From assembly GCF_000372725.1 (NCBI RefSeq), contig NW_005196379.1, positions 190,247-254,246 of the forward strand: a stretch of DNA of 64,000 nt, in the 5' to 3' direction. The position numbers were made by a program, and so were the translations under genes. This stretch comes from Emiliania huxleyi CCMP1516. Lineage: Eukaryota > Haptophyta > Isochrysidales > Noelaerhabdaceae. How positions within the stretch are numbered: position 1 is the stretch's first letter; each line of letters opens with the position of its first letter. This document shows positions 50,054-61,342 of this stretch, piece by piece. Under the pieces are notes generated by a model that was not told the origin of the DNA, did no database searches, and worked only from the letters and a program-made list of their open reading frames with translations.

Positions 50054-52759
50054 ATGCCGGACCGGCATAAGACATACCGGCTTACGCTCACGCCTGCGAC
50101 CGAGGCGGCGCTGCTGCGGCTGAAGGAGTGCGGAGAGAACAAGCAGCTGCTGTCCCGTTGCGCGCTGTGGTGCAGCAGCGGCGCCCTTGAGGCGATCATC
50201 GTGCTCCAGAAGAAGCGCTATCCGTACCAGGTGGGCCAAGCTGGTGAGTGGGGTGAATGCATCTTGCCGGGGCCGTGGCAGGCGATCGAGTTCGACGACG
50301 CTCAGTGGCGAGCAGTTGCCATGATGCAGGGCGCATGGGTCCGTGACTGGACGCAACGGGGCAGGCGCACTGACCTCACCGCACAGGCCGAGCCGCTTCT
50401 CCCACCACTTCCCCCGCTTCAACCGCCGGATCAGCAGCAGCCGGGTGATACGGTTCCTCTACCCGACCCAGCCGCGCTGCATCCCACACCGCAGCCGCCC
50501 CCGATGCCATGGGTGCCACGAGAAAGTTTTACGTGCGCCGGGCTCACCGACAAACCGCCAAGATTCTGGAGATCACTGGCCGATGCTATCCGCCCGCGCT
50601 GACGACACAGCCACGATTCAATGAGAGTGCCGAGGCACAGGCAGAACGGCTACAGCTGCCTCTCCTAGACCCACGACAACCACAAGTGGTCAGCGCAGCC
50701 GCCGGTCAAACGCGTGTGCTATCAATCAATGCGGCCGTGCGAATGGAAGCAGACGTGGTACACTGATGCATTCCAGTGGGTTGAGTACAAAACTGAGCTG
50801 GTGCGCTTCTTACATGCACTGCGTTGCATTGTCGATGGTACCACCGAGTACCTGGACGTCGAGTTTGCGCCTGAGATGTGGCGCTTGAGGGGCGGCGGCG
50901 TCAACTGCTACCCGTGCAAAAACGCGCGGGCGCGAGAGGAGTTTGACGAAGACCCGTGTGAGCTATGCGGTGCCGGGATGGAGGAGCCGTGCCAAGAGCA
51001 CTGTGTCATTCCAAGGGCCGCACGCAACTGGTGGACTGCGTACGAGGCAGAGCTGAGCGGACAATGGCCGGCGTGGTGGAGCTCAGGCGGACTATCGGAT
51101 TATTGGATTCCCCGCCGCGGCTGGTGCGTTGCACAGCGTACTCTACTGCGTGTGAAGCTGCTGCTGGCTCGCATGGTGCTCAACCGTGGTGACTCGCTGG
51201 CCATGCGATGCCTCATCCTCGCTGGCACGCCCCCTACTCCCAAGTTTGCGGACCAGCACAAACCGCCACTCCACCAACGACTGCTGCACTTCCGCGGTGT
51301 GATCCACTTCAGCAATTACGATGGTGCAGCAAAGATGCTGGAGAGCATGCAGACGTCGACGTTGTATCCTGAACGTCGCAATATGGACATCAGCGAGATT
51401 GCAGCCAAGTACGGGATAGCCTATGGCCCGCAGCCATTGCACTACATCATTGAGTCGAGCACGTTCAGCCGCAACTTGCTCGGTCACTCGCTCTCGCCAT
51501 GCGACTTTAGCTACGATCCGATTGTGGGTGGCGAATTTACTGATCACCTCTGCCGACGCCAGGATGGCATGTTTGATCCGGGCGAAGTGGGTGACCACTC
51601 GCTGGCGCGTGGCGGGCACGGCTCTCTCTGGCGACACAAGTGGGGTGAGCCGCCGCCTGCGTGGCCCGAGACAGACACTAACCTACCTGCACCGTATCGT
51701 CCCACAGCAGAGAAGGTTGCGCGCGATGCTGCCCACGCTCTCGAGCCAAATCTGCCCAAACCCGGAATTTGGGTCGAGGCAGATGCCGATGCTATTGAGC
51801 GTGCGCTTGTCAAGCGCCGAGCCACCGCGCAACGACCGCGCTTCTGCCACTGCTACTTCCGCGCGAGTTGCGATGGCTCGTGTGAGCCTAAGGATCCGTG
51901 TGAGGAGGATCGCAGGCTTGCAGAACTGAAAGCGTCGCACGACTGGCTCGCTGGGCTGGACGGTCCGGTACGTCTTCATGTCCGCTACTGCCACAGCACC
52001 AACCGCGTAGTTGGCTACGAAGGGTTTCAACACCGGAAGTTTAACTGGGACCTCGAGCCCGCGCAGACATTCCTAGGCAAGTGGGAATATGGCGACTACT
52101 TTGTGATGGACCATCATGCTGCAGAAGACATTTATCATCTCAGAGAGAACCTCGACTTTTTTCAGACGCCTTTGGATGCTGCACTGCGGGTAGTCGAGAT
52201 GCGGGGCGACTACCAGCTTCCGACCGGATGGCGGTGGGACAGTGAGTGCGGTCCTGTGCCTCCACCATCGCCGCTGCCAACGCCACCGCCCCTGCCGCCA
52301 CCGCCGCGTGTTGTCGCCGGCTACACACAGCTACCAGATGTGCACGCTAGCAACCCGACTGGCTCCTTTTCCATCTTCAGGCGCCCAGACGAGGGCACTG
52401 CCCTTTTGGGGCTTTTGGGGGTTAGAGATCATGTGCCCATAGCTGCCCTACTGCCCCGAGTCAACCGCTTTGAAGAGCTCCTGTCTTGGGCTGAGGAGCG
52501 CGCCGCTGCCAACGGCATCACTCTGCCCTACCAGCAGCCCGGGTTCAAGCCTGAATCAGTGATGCCGCCGGTTCGCACCCCGGCCGCCGCCGCTAGCTCG
52601 GCCGCCGCCGCTAGCTCCAGCTCAGATGATCCTCTAGATCTCCCCCCTCTAACCGCTGATGGGCCGGTGTCGATGCAGCTTGCTGAGCCTGAAGGCGAGG
52701 AGGAGCTTAGCTTTATGGACTCGGTGTTCTGTGACCCCCCGCCTCGTGGAGGACGGTGA
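50054..52759 (+). CDS. Large orphan reading-frame unit with Cys clusters
   Basis: Not recognised. The coding signal moves through three frames: ORF A from ATG 50054 (DRHKTYRLTLTPATEAALLR, then SRCALWCSSGALEAIIVLQK), a middle part at about 50510-50740 (KFYVRRAHRQTAKILEITGR, QPRFNESAEAQAERLQLPLL), and ORF B at 50714-52759 (681 codons, no intron). The shifts near 50505 and 50740 could be introns, frameshifts or decay. ORF B has a zinc-binding-like set, C65-x2-C68, C82-x2-C85, C93 and C97 (NCYPCKN..DPCELCGAG..PCQEHC), a second Cys/His patch near residue 380 (FCHCYFRASCDGSC) and a Pro-rich linker. Long intronless coding and lower GC than the neighbours suggest a mobile-element or transferred gene. 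Confidence 0.55.
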
Positions 52760-52868
52760 CTGACTTCTAGCTGTGTGTATCGCGCGCCTTGCGGGGCAGT
52801 CGCGGTGTGTGCGTTAATACCGCGCAAAAGGGCTCTACCCGCGCAGATGCAGTTACTCTGCCGCGGTT

Positions 52869-53073
52869 CCCCCTTTTGCGCAGCAACACCTTAAACTTTT
52901 CAGGCCCTCCAAATTCGGGTCGGAGCGTAGCGGAGTGGGCCCCGAGTTTGAAAAGGGCGACGGACGCTTGCGTCCTAGCCTCCAACAACGCCTCCCCGGC
53001 GCAGAGGGGCCCCCGGAGGGATGCACAACCGACCCACGCCACGCCGCTTGCGGCGGTCCTCTTCCCAGCTCCG
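52869..53073 (+). repeat. Dispersed repeat (about 205-230 bp), copy 2
   Basis: Direct copy of 42590-42818 without the internal tandem duplication. It begins about 110 bp after the orphan unit's stop; the other copy begins about 85 bp after the minisatellite gene's stop. Confidence 0.85.
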
Positions 53074-53201
53074 CTGAGGGCCCGTGCGTTATTCTTTTGT
53101 GTTCAGGTTTGGCTGGTGCGCCAGAAGTTATCCAGCCCCTTGGCGCGTCCTTCTCCTCAATCGAGTGGCGGTTCACGAGCCTCTACCCGAAGCGTGTGTA
53201 T

Positions 53202-54110
53202 ATGAAGCTCGCCGTTCTCGTCGTCGTCGCCGTGCATCCTCCCGCACACCGTTTGCCGCAGCGGGCGGCAATCGCGATGGGGCTGAAGGGGCCGCCGCCG
53301 ATTCCATCGAAGCACTTTGTGTCACTGACGTCGCCAGGCAACCTCACCGAGGCGCTCGCGGGCGCGGCCAGCGATGTGGTGACCGTCGTCAAGTACCAGG
53401 CGCCTTGGTGCCGCACATGCCGCGCGATGGCGCCGCTCCTCGACCGGCAGGCGAAGAAGCACCAGGAGCTTCGCTACTTTTCGCTTGAGTGCCGCCGCGA
53501 CGGCAAGGCGGCGGGCGAGCGGATGCACAAGTTCTTCGTCGAGCGCGGCGCGAAGGGTCTCCCATTCGTGGAGGTCTACCGCGGCGACACGCTCCTCGAG
53601 GTGACATATAACAGACACACAGAAAGCGTGGAGGGATGGGAGAGCGGCACAGGCCGCCACCGACAGAGAGAGGGGTTCTGAGGGAAGGAGTGTGTGGTGC
53701 TAGCCGTCTCTCACGCTCGCCCTCCTCGGGTCTCTGCTCCTTAGGCGACCACGGTGGCGCCCACCGGCGTCGAGGCCTTCTCGCACGCCATCGGCAGGGC
53801 GATCGAGGCGGCGCAGCGGGCGCGGGCGCAGCTGGAGCTGGCCAGCGGCGGCGCCGCCAACAGGCTCCGCGCAGAGGCGGACCGCGTCCGCGCGCTGCTC
53901 GGCGTCGGCCCGGCCGACTCGGTGGAATCCGTGCCGCTGCCGCCCACCGCAGCGCCGCGCCTCGACCGGCAGGGGCGGCGACGAGGCGGGCTCGGGCGGC
54001 AGGCGGTCGCGGCTCGCCACAAGGCGGCCGCGCCCGTGCTGCGGCAGCAGCGGCGGGGCGCTCCGCTGCGGGGCGCGACCGGGCCACGTGGGAAGAGAGG
54101 GTACTCGTAG
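53202..54110 (+). CDS. Thioredoxin-like protein with leader
   Basis: Exons 53202-53600 and 53745-54110 (GT-AG, phase 0), 254 residues. MKLAVLVVVAVHPPAHRLPQ gives a signal or plastid-type leader. The thioredoxin core is VVTVVKYQAPWCRTCRAMAP, with active-site WCRTC, followed by LRYFSLECRRDGKAAGERMH and GAKGLPFVEVYRGDTLLE, which includes the cis-Pro (GLPF). The C-terminal exon is a helical, Ala/Arg-rich extension (VEAFSHAIGRAIEAAQRARA, LELASGGAANRLRAEADRVR) that is not part of the fold. It is expected to reduce or sense disulfides in the plastid or secretory route. The site is CRTC rather than the classical CGPC. Confidence 0.8.
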
Positions 54111-54420
54111 TTTTGAAACATGAGCTCTCCAGACTCCAGAGTCCAGTTCCTCTTGCTATCTTGAGATATTTTTGAAAAAGGACCATCAAAAGAAATATCA
54201 TGCGACTGCGGACGTGGGCGGTCTCCAGACTCCACGGACCACGTGCACGACGCAGACACGCAGTGGTTTGGGCTCTCTCTTCCAGTAAAAGGGAAGGTGC
54301 CACCGTTTCTTTCTTGCACGACGACATCTCAGTCGTTCTTCACACGGCCATCGCAGAGCATGTGAAGAGAGAGCGGAGAGAGAGATTTTCAATACCAAAC
54401 GACAAAACTCTAACACTCAC
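54111..54420. other. Intergenic between convergent genes
   Basis: It contains CAGACTCCA repeated around 54129 and 54224. No gene seen. Confidence 0.4.
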
Positions 54421-55542
54421 TTACACACATCGTTTGGGGCCCGCCACCAGTTTCCTCATCTCGTCGTAGGAGGTGCCCTCAAAATTGGAAGCCTTCAAAG
54501 CTCCGGCCGCCGTACCTTTTGGGTTGCGTAGGTCGTCGTATGACAGTGGGCAGGTGGCGGGGTCATCCCCCTGGTAGTACGAGCGCAGCCAGACGTACAT
54601 TTTGCAGCGCAGAGAGAACTGGGTGTTGGCATCCGCGGAAAAATTAGCGGCAGAGCGCGACTCCGCGTCCCACCCCTTCATCGGCCGGTACGCCGTCTCC
54701 ACCCCCCCGTCGTTCTTGATCACGACCTTGTCCTCAAAGTGGCCAAGAATCTGGGCGGCCACGGGCGGGTCGCTCGCCTTTCGGCCGATCTTCGGGATGA
54801 ACGGCTTCGGCGGCATGGGAAGCGACATCGGGTCGGGCTCAGAAGGGCCGGCGCCGCGCCCGCCCCGAGTCACCATCTCGACGCAAGGGGGCAGAGTCTG
54901 CGGGTCATTTGGAAGCGCAACCACTGACACGAGCTTGTACCCCCGCGTGGCCATCTGCGACGCCATCTCCTTGGTGTGCACCGCGTAGACAACGTCATTC
55001 GGGCCCTGAAAAAATTTCATGCGGTCCCATGGCGGCCGTTCTTGAATGATCGGGCGCTTGTTGGCGCCGCCGCCCGTGTCCACCTCGATCATCAGACCGG
55101 CGCCCTCCATATGCTGACTCCACGCAATTCGCGCGTTCTCAGCCTTGAAGTCCGCGATACGTTCGGGAATGAAAGTCGCAGTGATCACGCTGAACCGCTG
55201 CAGCAGTGGCCCGATGCCCGCATCCTCGCCGAGCGGCGCCATGCTCTCAGGCACCTCACTCTGAATCTGAGCGTCGCGAGCAAACCTCGCGTCGGTCGGC
55301 GTGGCTGGCTCCTCCTCCATCGATATGCGCCGACCGCGATGATGCCGTTTCCTCACTGGTGGTGACTGAGACGAGGGCGGGCTCCCGCCCTCGCCTCCCG
55401 GTCGCTGACGGCGGACCGGGCCCCCCCCACCAAAGCCTGATTGCAGCAACTGAGCTGCATTGACCGCCTCGGGTGAGGGGAGCAGCCCCGCGCCGCGTCC
55501 CCGGCCGCCGGTGGCCCTCCTCACCCTCCTTTCTCCCCGCAT
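54421..55542 (-). CDS. Intronless orphan protein
   Basis: About 374 residues from ATG 55542; the frame is open to 55719, which would overlap the start of the divergent RUS gene. The N-terminal 90 residues are Gly/Pro/Arg-rich. From EEEPATPTDARFARDAQIQS on it looks globular: LLQRFSVITATFIPERIADF, KFFQGPNDVVYAVHTKEMAS, YKLVSVVALPNDPQTLPPC, VAAQILGHFEDKVVIKNDG, and a C-terminal SLRCKMYVWLRSYYQGDD. No family recognised. Like the 50-52.8 kb unit it has no introns and no visible homologue, so a mobile or recently acquired origin is possible. Confidence 0.55.
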   Translation of the reverse strand: MRGERRVRRATGGRGRGAGLLPSPEAVNAAQLLQSGFGGGGPVRRQRPGGEGGSPPSSQSPPVRKRHHRGRRISMEEEPATPTDARFARDAQIQSEVPESMAPLGEDAGIGPLLQRFSVITATFIPERIADFKAENARIAWSQHMEGAGLMIEVDTGGGANKRPIIQERPPWDRMKFFQGPNDVVYAVHTKEMASQMATRGYKLVSVVALPNDPQTLPPCVEMVTRGGRGAGPSEPDPMSLPMPPKPFIPKIGRKASDPPVAAQILGHFEDKVVIKNDGGVETAYRPMKGWDAESRSAANFSADANTQFSLRCKMYVWLRSYYQGDDPATCPLSYDDLRNPKGTAAGALKASNFEGTSYDEMRKLVAGPKRCV

Positions 55543-55682
55543 TGCCCTCGTAGCACCGTACGCCAGACGGGCGGACCGTACTTCCCCAGCCGGTGGTTCT
55601 GGCACGGGCCTGTTGGTTGTAGCACTAAGTATTAGTAAACCCCGGAAAAAGTTGGAACCCTGGGCGGCAAGCGAAGGCGGCC

Positions 55683-57227
55683 ATGATGAAACAGCGCTAC
55701 AAGGACCCATCTGCACCATCGACTGCCACTCCCGAGATCGCAGAGGCTTGCGGCAGCCGGCGCGTCCGCTACCGCGTCACCGCGCACCAGCCGCCCGCGG
55801 CCGAGAGCATCGCCGGCTCGACGGCTGCGTCCGTGTTTGAGGCGGCACGGGCGGCGCTGCTGCCGGAGGGCTACCCCGGCTCGGTGCGGCCCGAGTACAT
55901 TCGCTTCCAGGTGTACGACACGATTCAGGCCGCCTGCTCGTACCTGCGTGCCATCCTCTCAACCGGCGCAATCCTCAAGGCTTCGGGCGTCGGAGAGGCG
56001 GCGGCTTCGCCGATGGCGGCGGCGGTCGCATGGGTCCTCCGCGACGGCTTCGGCATGTGTGGATCGCTCCTCTTCGCCTCGCTCGTCGGCGTCGGCTTCG
56101 ACGAGAACGTCAAGGAGTGGAGGCTGTTTGCTGACCTCATCAACGACGTCGGCCTCACTCTCAACATGCTCGCACCGATGGCGGGCGAGCGCTTCTTCCT
56201 CGTCGCCGCCCTCGGCTCCACCTGCACCTCGATCTGCGGCATGGTGGCCGGCGCCACGCGCGCCTCCATCACCGCCCACTTCGCGCTCAGTGGCAGCCAG
56301 AAAGCGCCGCTGCGAGGGAGCGCCGTTCACACCTTGAGGGTGCGCCGGTGTGAATAGGGAACCTGGCGGACGTGTCCGCCAAGGAGGGCGCGCAGGAGAC
56401 GGCCGTGACGCTCGTCGGTCCCCTCGCCCTCGCCCCCTCCCCTCCTCCCCTCCTCCTCTCCCAGCCCTCCCTCCCTCCTCCCTCCCACACAGGCCTCCTG
56501 GTTGGCTCCTACCTCTTCGCGCCTCTGGTCGGCGAGTCTGCTCCGGCGGTGTGGACCGCATTCGCACTCCTCACCGCTCTGCACGTCTACGCCAACTGGC
56601 AGGGCGTCGGATGCCTCGCCCTCCTCTGGCTCAACCGCCACAGAGCCGTCCTCGCGTCGCGCGACTGGGCCGCCTCCGCCGCACCGCCCTCCGACGCACC
56701 GCCCGAGGCGCTCTCTCCCGCCGCCCTCTCGCGGCTCGAGCGGCCGTGGGGGCCCTTCCTCTCCAGCCTGCAGGGACCGCGGCTCGGCGCGCGGCTCCCT
56801 CACCTCTGCGCGAGCGCGGAGGACGTCTGCGCACTGCGCGACGCCTTTGCGGGCGAGAGGCGTCCCGGCGAGGGACATGTCCAGGACATGTCCAGGACAC
56901 GTCCACTGCGCGTGTGCCGTAGGAGAGCGGTACTGGCTGAGGCTCGACCCGGCCGGCCGCGCCCACGTGATGCTCTCCGCCGCAGCCGACGGCGAGGACG
57001 CCCTGCGTGCGCTCCTCCACTCCGCCCTCTGCGCCGGAGCGTCGGGCGGCGCGGCCGGGTCGGGCGGCGCCGTCCCGCTCCTCGCCGCCGAGAGGCGTGC
57101 GATCGAGCAGTCGAGGGCGCGGGCGGAGGCAGCGTGGCCGAAGTTTTCGAGCGCGCTCTTGGAGGCAGGGTGGGAGGCGGCGGCGCTGCGCAACCCGCCG
57201 CTTGGCTGGCGATTCACGTGTGAGTGA
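55683..57227 (+). CDS. Root UVB sensitive (RUS) family protein, DUF647
   Basis: Exons 55683-56289, 56358-56417, 56493-56852 and 56923-57227; introns 1 and 2 are GT-AG, and intron 3 is GC-AG (GCGG|gcgaga). The product is 443 residues. The RUS core is plain: LPEGYPGSVRPEYIRFQVYD, WVLRDGFGMCGSLLFASLVG, KEWRLFADLINDVGLTLNML and STCTSICGMVAGATRASITA, then across introns HFAL-RNLADVSAKEGAQETA and GLLVGSYLF, ending with FAGERYWLRLDPAGR. Plant RUS1 and RUS2 act in UV-B sensing and auxin transport, and other members are plastid or membrane proteins of unclear chemistry. Several helices are hydrophobic. The length is typical of the family. The splice joins restore conserved family blocks, which supports the model. 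Confidence 0.9.
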
Positions 57228-57424
57228 GAGCGAGAAGACTGCAACCCCGCCAGCGCGCTCCAGGCCATACGTTCGCCGTGAAACGCGAGGGGCGCGATTT
57301 GTGTGTTGCGCTGTGCGCGCGTCAAATTCATTCTTCGTATATTCTATAGCGAATAGAAAGCACCACCTTCCTCGCTATATCCTATACACACATGCTAACA
57401 TGAGCGTGATCACAGTCCACGGCG

Positions 57425-60400
57425 CTACTCTCCGCGATTTTTACCAGCGAGTGTCTGCTCAAGAAAGGAGTAAGCGAGCGTCGACATGAAGGCGCGCTGC
57501 TTGTTGTTTGCCGCGCCGCCATGCCCTCCCTCGATGTTCTCATAGTAAAAGGTGGACGGCCCCTTGCCCAAGTCGAGCAGCTTGGACACAAGCTTGCGCG
57601 CGTGGCCGGGGTGCACGCGGTCGTCGCGCGTCGACGTGGTGACGAGGATGGGCGGGTAGGCGGTGGCCTCGTCCAGGTTGTGGTACGGCGAGTAGCGCTG
57701 CAGGAAGGACCAGTCGTCCGTGTCTGGGTCGCCGTACTCGCCCATCCAGCTCGCCCCTGCGAGGAGCTTGTGGAAGCGGCGCATGTCGAGCAGCGGCACC
57801 TGCAGCGAGGCTCAGGCGAGGCTCAGGCGAGGTGCGGCGGAGGCGCAGGCACGGCGAGCTGCATCTCGAGCGGCGGCACCTGGCACACGATGGCGCCGAA
57901 GAGCGTGCTCCCCGCCGTCGGCCGCGCGAGCATGTTGCCCGTGAGCAGTCCGCCGTTGGAGCCGCCCTGGCAGCCGAGCTTCGCTGGCGAGGTGACACCG
58001 CGCGAGATCAGGTCGCGTGCGACCGCCTGTTCACAGCTGCGGGCGTGAAGAGGCGCGGCTCGCAACCCGCGAGGTCGCGAGGTCGGGTCGCGCGAAGCCG
58101 CCTCGAAGTCCTCGTACGCCTTGCTGCGCTTCTCCTTGAGCGCGGCCTGGTGCCAGCGAGGGCCGTACTCGCCTCCGCCGCGGATGTTCGCCTGCACGTA
58201 CGCATGTCCCTTCTCGAGCCACGCCGCGCCGATGCCGGCCGAGTACGAGGGCGTCAGGCTGATCTCGAAGCCGCCGTACCTGTCCAGCAGCAGGGCGCGT
58301 GGAGCCCGAGCGGCAAGAGGCGGCCCTCTAGGCCGCCGACACCCGTAGAGCAGCGTCGGCGTCGAGCCGTCGAGCGGCAGCCCCTCCTTGCTGACGAGGA
58401 AGTACGGCACCTGCTCGCCGCCACGCTCCATACCTCCCCATATCTCGCCACATCTCCCCATATCTGGCATCCGCTCGCCGCCCGGCGGGGGTAAAGAGGC
58501 GCCGCACGCAGCTGCTCGCCCCTCCCCACTACCCCTCTCCCCTCTCCAGCCGCCGGCGGCGGAGGGGCGCGCGCCGCCGTGCCGTCGGCCGACGCGGCGG
58601 TGAACTGCTGCGTCGTCACGCCTCCCGCGTCGTAAAAGGCAGGGAGCGCCTTGAGCGCCTCTGCTGCGTCGGGCGAGCTGGCGGCGGCGAGAGCGAGGGT
58701 CGTCGGCTGCGTGTACCTGTCGACAGCCCGTGGACTACTGAGACTCGTCGGAGTGCCGAGCGGGCGGTGGGGCAGCGGCTGGGATATCGCCGAGGCATCG
58801 CCGAGATCTCGCCGAGATATTGCTGAGATCTCGCCGAGATCTCGCCGAGGGGTGGGGCAGCGTGCGCCCGTCCGAGGTGCGCCAGAGGTCGTCGGACGTC
58901 TCTGCGTCCACCGCAGAGAAGCTCGGCGAGAGGCCGGCCTGCGGAAGAAGGAGGGGGGCGTGGAGGCGGCTGGGCGGAGGAGGGGGGGCGCAGATGAGAG
59001 GAGAGGCGGGCGTAGCGGCGGAAGGACAAGGAGTGTGGGGCAGGAGAGGAGGAGGAGGAGGCGGGGGTGCGCTCCTCCCCTTTGAGACACCGCTCGAGCG
59101 AGAAGGCGCCGTCGGCGTACCTCGAGGAGCGGGACTCGGTGAGCACAAGAGAGGAGAGACGGTGCGTGGAGATCATGCACTCAGTACAATCCACCAGTCG
59201 TAATTAGGGCATGAGGGACCTCCAGAATCGGCACTCGGTCACGACGTTGTCGAGGCAGGAGAGGACGAGGTAGTTCTTCGTCTCGGTCGACGCCTGTGGC
59301 CGGCGGCATCACGGACGCGTCGCGGACGTGTCCGAGGCCTCGGAGAGGCTCCCTCCCTTCCCTCCTCGGCGCGCGCCTCCAGCGAGCACGTCTCGGTGGG
59401 GGTGAAGAGCGGCGTGAGCAGCGCCGAGCGCGCGGCGTCGTCACCCGCCCCCATGAAGCCATCCGCCGGAGCGGCGAGCAGCGCGCCCGCGGGGTGGCCG
59501 AGCCACGCGGAGCGGAGCGTCACGAGGAGCTGGTCGGCGAACGTGCCTGCGGCCAGCCTCCGAGAAGGGCGTCGGAAGGGGCGCACGGGAGAGAGGACAC
59601 GAGCAGGGCCGTCGGCGGCGGCGCCGACGTTTGCGTCTGCGGGGATCGGGATGGGCGCCCAAGCCGCCTCGCCGACCTTGAGCTCGTACGAGGAGGTGTA
59701 GAAGGTGAGCGAGCGGTACCGCAGCTCGTACCTAGTCACCATCGCAACCATACTCATCAGCACACAAGTGGGCGAGCGGGAGGATCTCGCACCTCCGCGG
59801 TCGAGGTACTACATCTCGGCTGCATCTCGGCTGCATCTCGGCTGCATCTCGGCTGCATCTCGGCTGCATCTCGAGCTCGCACCTCCGCCCGCGGTCGAGG
59901 TACGCGAATCCTCCGACCGACACGTCCGACTGCTCGCCCTCGTACACCTTTGTTGCCTCGGCGAGCGGCGTGCCCCGCCTCCACTCCCACACGCTGCGCG
60001 GGTAGCCGCTGTCCGTCATCTCCCCCTCGCCTGCCCACACACACCCGCGCGTGAGGGGCAGCCCCTGCGGACAGCCGCAAGCCCGCCCTCCCGCGCGTCG
60101 CCGAAGACTCCGCCGACGAGCAGCGTGTCGCGGTCCTTGTACGAGAGCTGGCTCTTCGCCTCGGGCAGCTCGAAGCCGCCGTCTGACACGGCCACAAACT
60201 CCTTCGCGTCGAGGTCGAACTCTCTCGACACCTTCGCGTCCGCTCCGCCGCGCGAGAGAGAGACCATCACCCGGTCCTTGCGCACGCCGGGCCCCTCGTC
60301 TAGCAGCGTCGAGCCGCCCCACACCCACGAGACGCCTACAGGGAGAGTCGGAGACGCCTCGGGAGCGGCGCCAGCGGGTGCGCCGACCCACACACACGCA

Positions 60401-60951
60401 GCGGTGCCGCTCTCCGCGCTCAGCGCATCGAGGTCGAGGACGAGCTCCCACTCCGGCTCCGCCTTGCGGTACTCGTCGAGCGTACACCGCCGCCAGATGC
60501 CCTGCACGTGCGTCTCGTCCTGCCAAAAGTTGTAGTAGAGCCCGTTGAGCACGCGGCCGATGTATGGGATCTTCTCGTCGCTCTCCATGATCTCGAGCAG
60601 CCGGCCGTACAGCGGCTTGTCGGACGGCTCTCCGATCCGCGCGACCGCATCGGCGTTTTGCTCCTTGACCCAGCCAATCTGCTTGTCGCCCTCCACCTCC
60701 TCGAGCCACTCGCGCGGGTCGGTGAGGTCTTCGAGCGTCGGGAGAGCCGCATCCGCCATGCTCATCGATGGCGCGGCGGTGGCGAGCGGCCGAGCAGACC
60801 CGCGAAGGCGCAGGCCGGCCGACGGAGCGAAGAGGCGCAGACCGGCCGACGGAGCGAAGAGGCGCAGACCGGCCGACGGAGCGAAGAGGCGCAGACCGGC
60901 CGACGGAGCGAGCAGGATCGCGGCGGAGCACAGCCGCAGCCTCGTCAACAT
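57425..60951 (-). CDS. Prolyl oligopeptidase family serine peptidase with repeated leader
   Basis: Start ATG 60951. The leader MLTRLRLCSAAILLAPSAG is followed by LRLFAPSAG repeated, coded by a 27-bp tandem repeat. The propeller region starts TDPREWLEEVEGDKQIGWVK and continues FVAVSDGGFELPEAKSQLSY; middle exons include RYELRYRSLTFYTSSYELKV and KNYLVLSCLDNVVTECRFW. The catalytic domain has YGGFEISLTPSYSAG and NIRGGGEYGPRWHQ, the nucleophile Ser in LGCQGGSNGGLLTGN, the Asp in TSTRDDRVHPGHA and the His in ENIEGGHGG. The family (S9A) cleaves after Pro in peptides, and this copy is probably plastid or secretory. Introns contain CTCGGCTGCAT and GAGATCTCGCC repeats. The stop is at 57425. Confidence 0.85.
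58790..58850. repeat. GAGATCTCGCC-type intron repeat
   Basis: Several ATCTCGCCGAG/ATATCGCCGAG units in a predicted intron of the peptidase gene. Confidence 0.8.
59812..59876. repeat. CTCGGCTGCAT tandem repeat
   Basis: About six 11-bp units in a predicted intron of the peptidase gene. Confidence 0.9.
60807..60920. repeat. 27-bp coding tandem repeat in the peptidase leader
   Basis: About four units of GCGCAGACCGGCCGACGGAG-type sequence. On the minus strand each adds one LRLFAPSAG block to the targeting peptide, in frame. Confidence 0.9.
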
Positions 60952-61342
60952 GTGACTCGATCAGCCGCGTTCGCGGGTTCTTTTCCGGCGTTTTCTCTTT
61001 TTCCGGAAGAAGAGACTGCACAGTGGCGAGTCTTCGTTCACGGGTGGGTCATCTGCTACTGGCGAGGTACTCCCATGGCTGTCGGGGTTTTTGTCTGGCC
61101 GAGTCAACCCGAGAGGGGCGAGCCTCGGCGAGACTGCGTCAGCTGTTCCCACAGCAGGCTGGAAGTACCTCGCATGAATCTGTAGGATCTAAATCTGGCC
61201 CGTTATATGAACGTTAGGCGCTGTCTGTGTACCCTCTCAGCCTGACAAGAGAACAAACCGCTGCTCTCCTTTCCGCGCCCGGGGGGCGCCGGGCGACGGG
61301 CCCGGCCGCCAGAGGAGTCGTGGGGCGGGGCGGGGCGGCGTG
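60952..61342. promoter_or_regulatory. Divergent intergenic, probable shared promoter
   Basis: 390 bp separate the peptidase start (-) from the NIT-kinase start (+). I see no gene and no named motif, so regulation of both from here is inferred only from layout. Confidence 0.35.
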
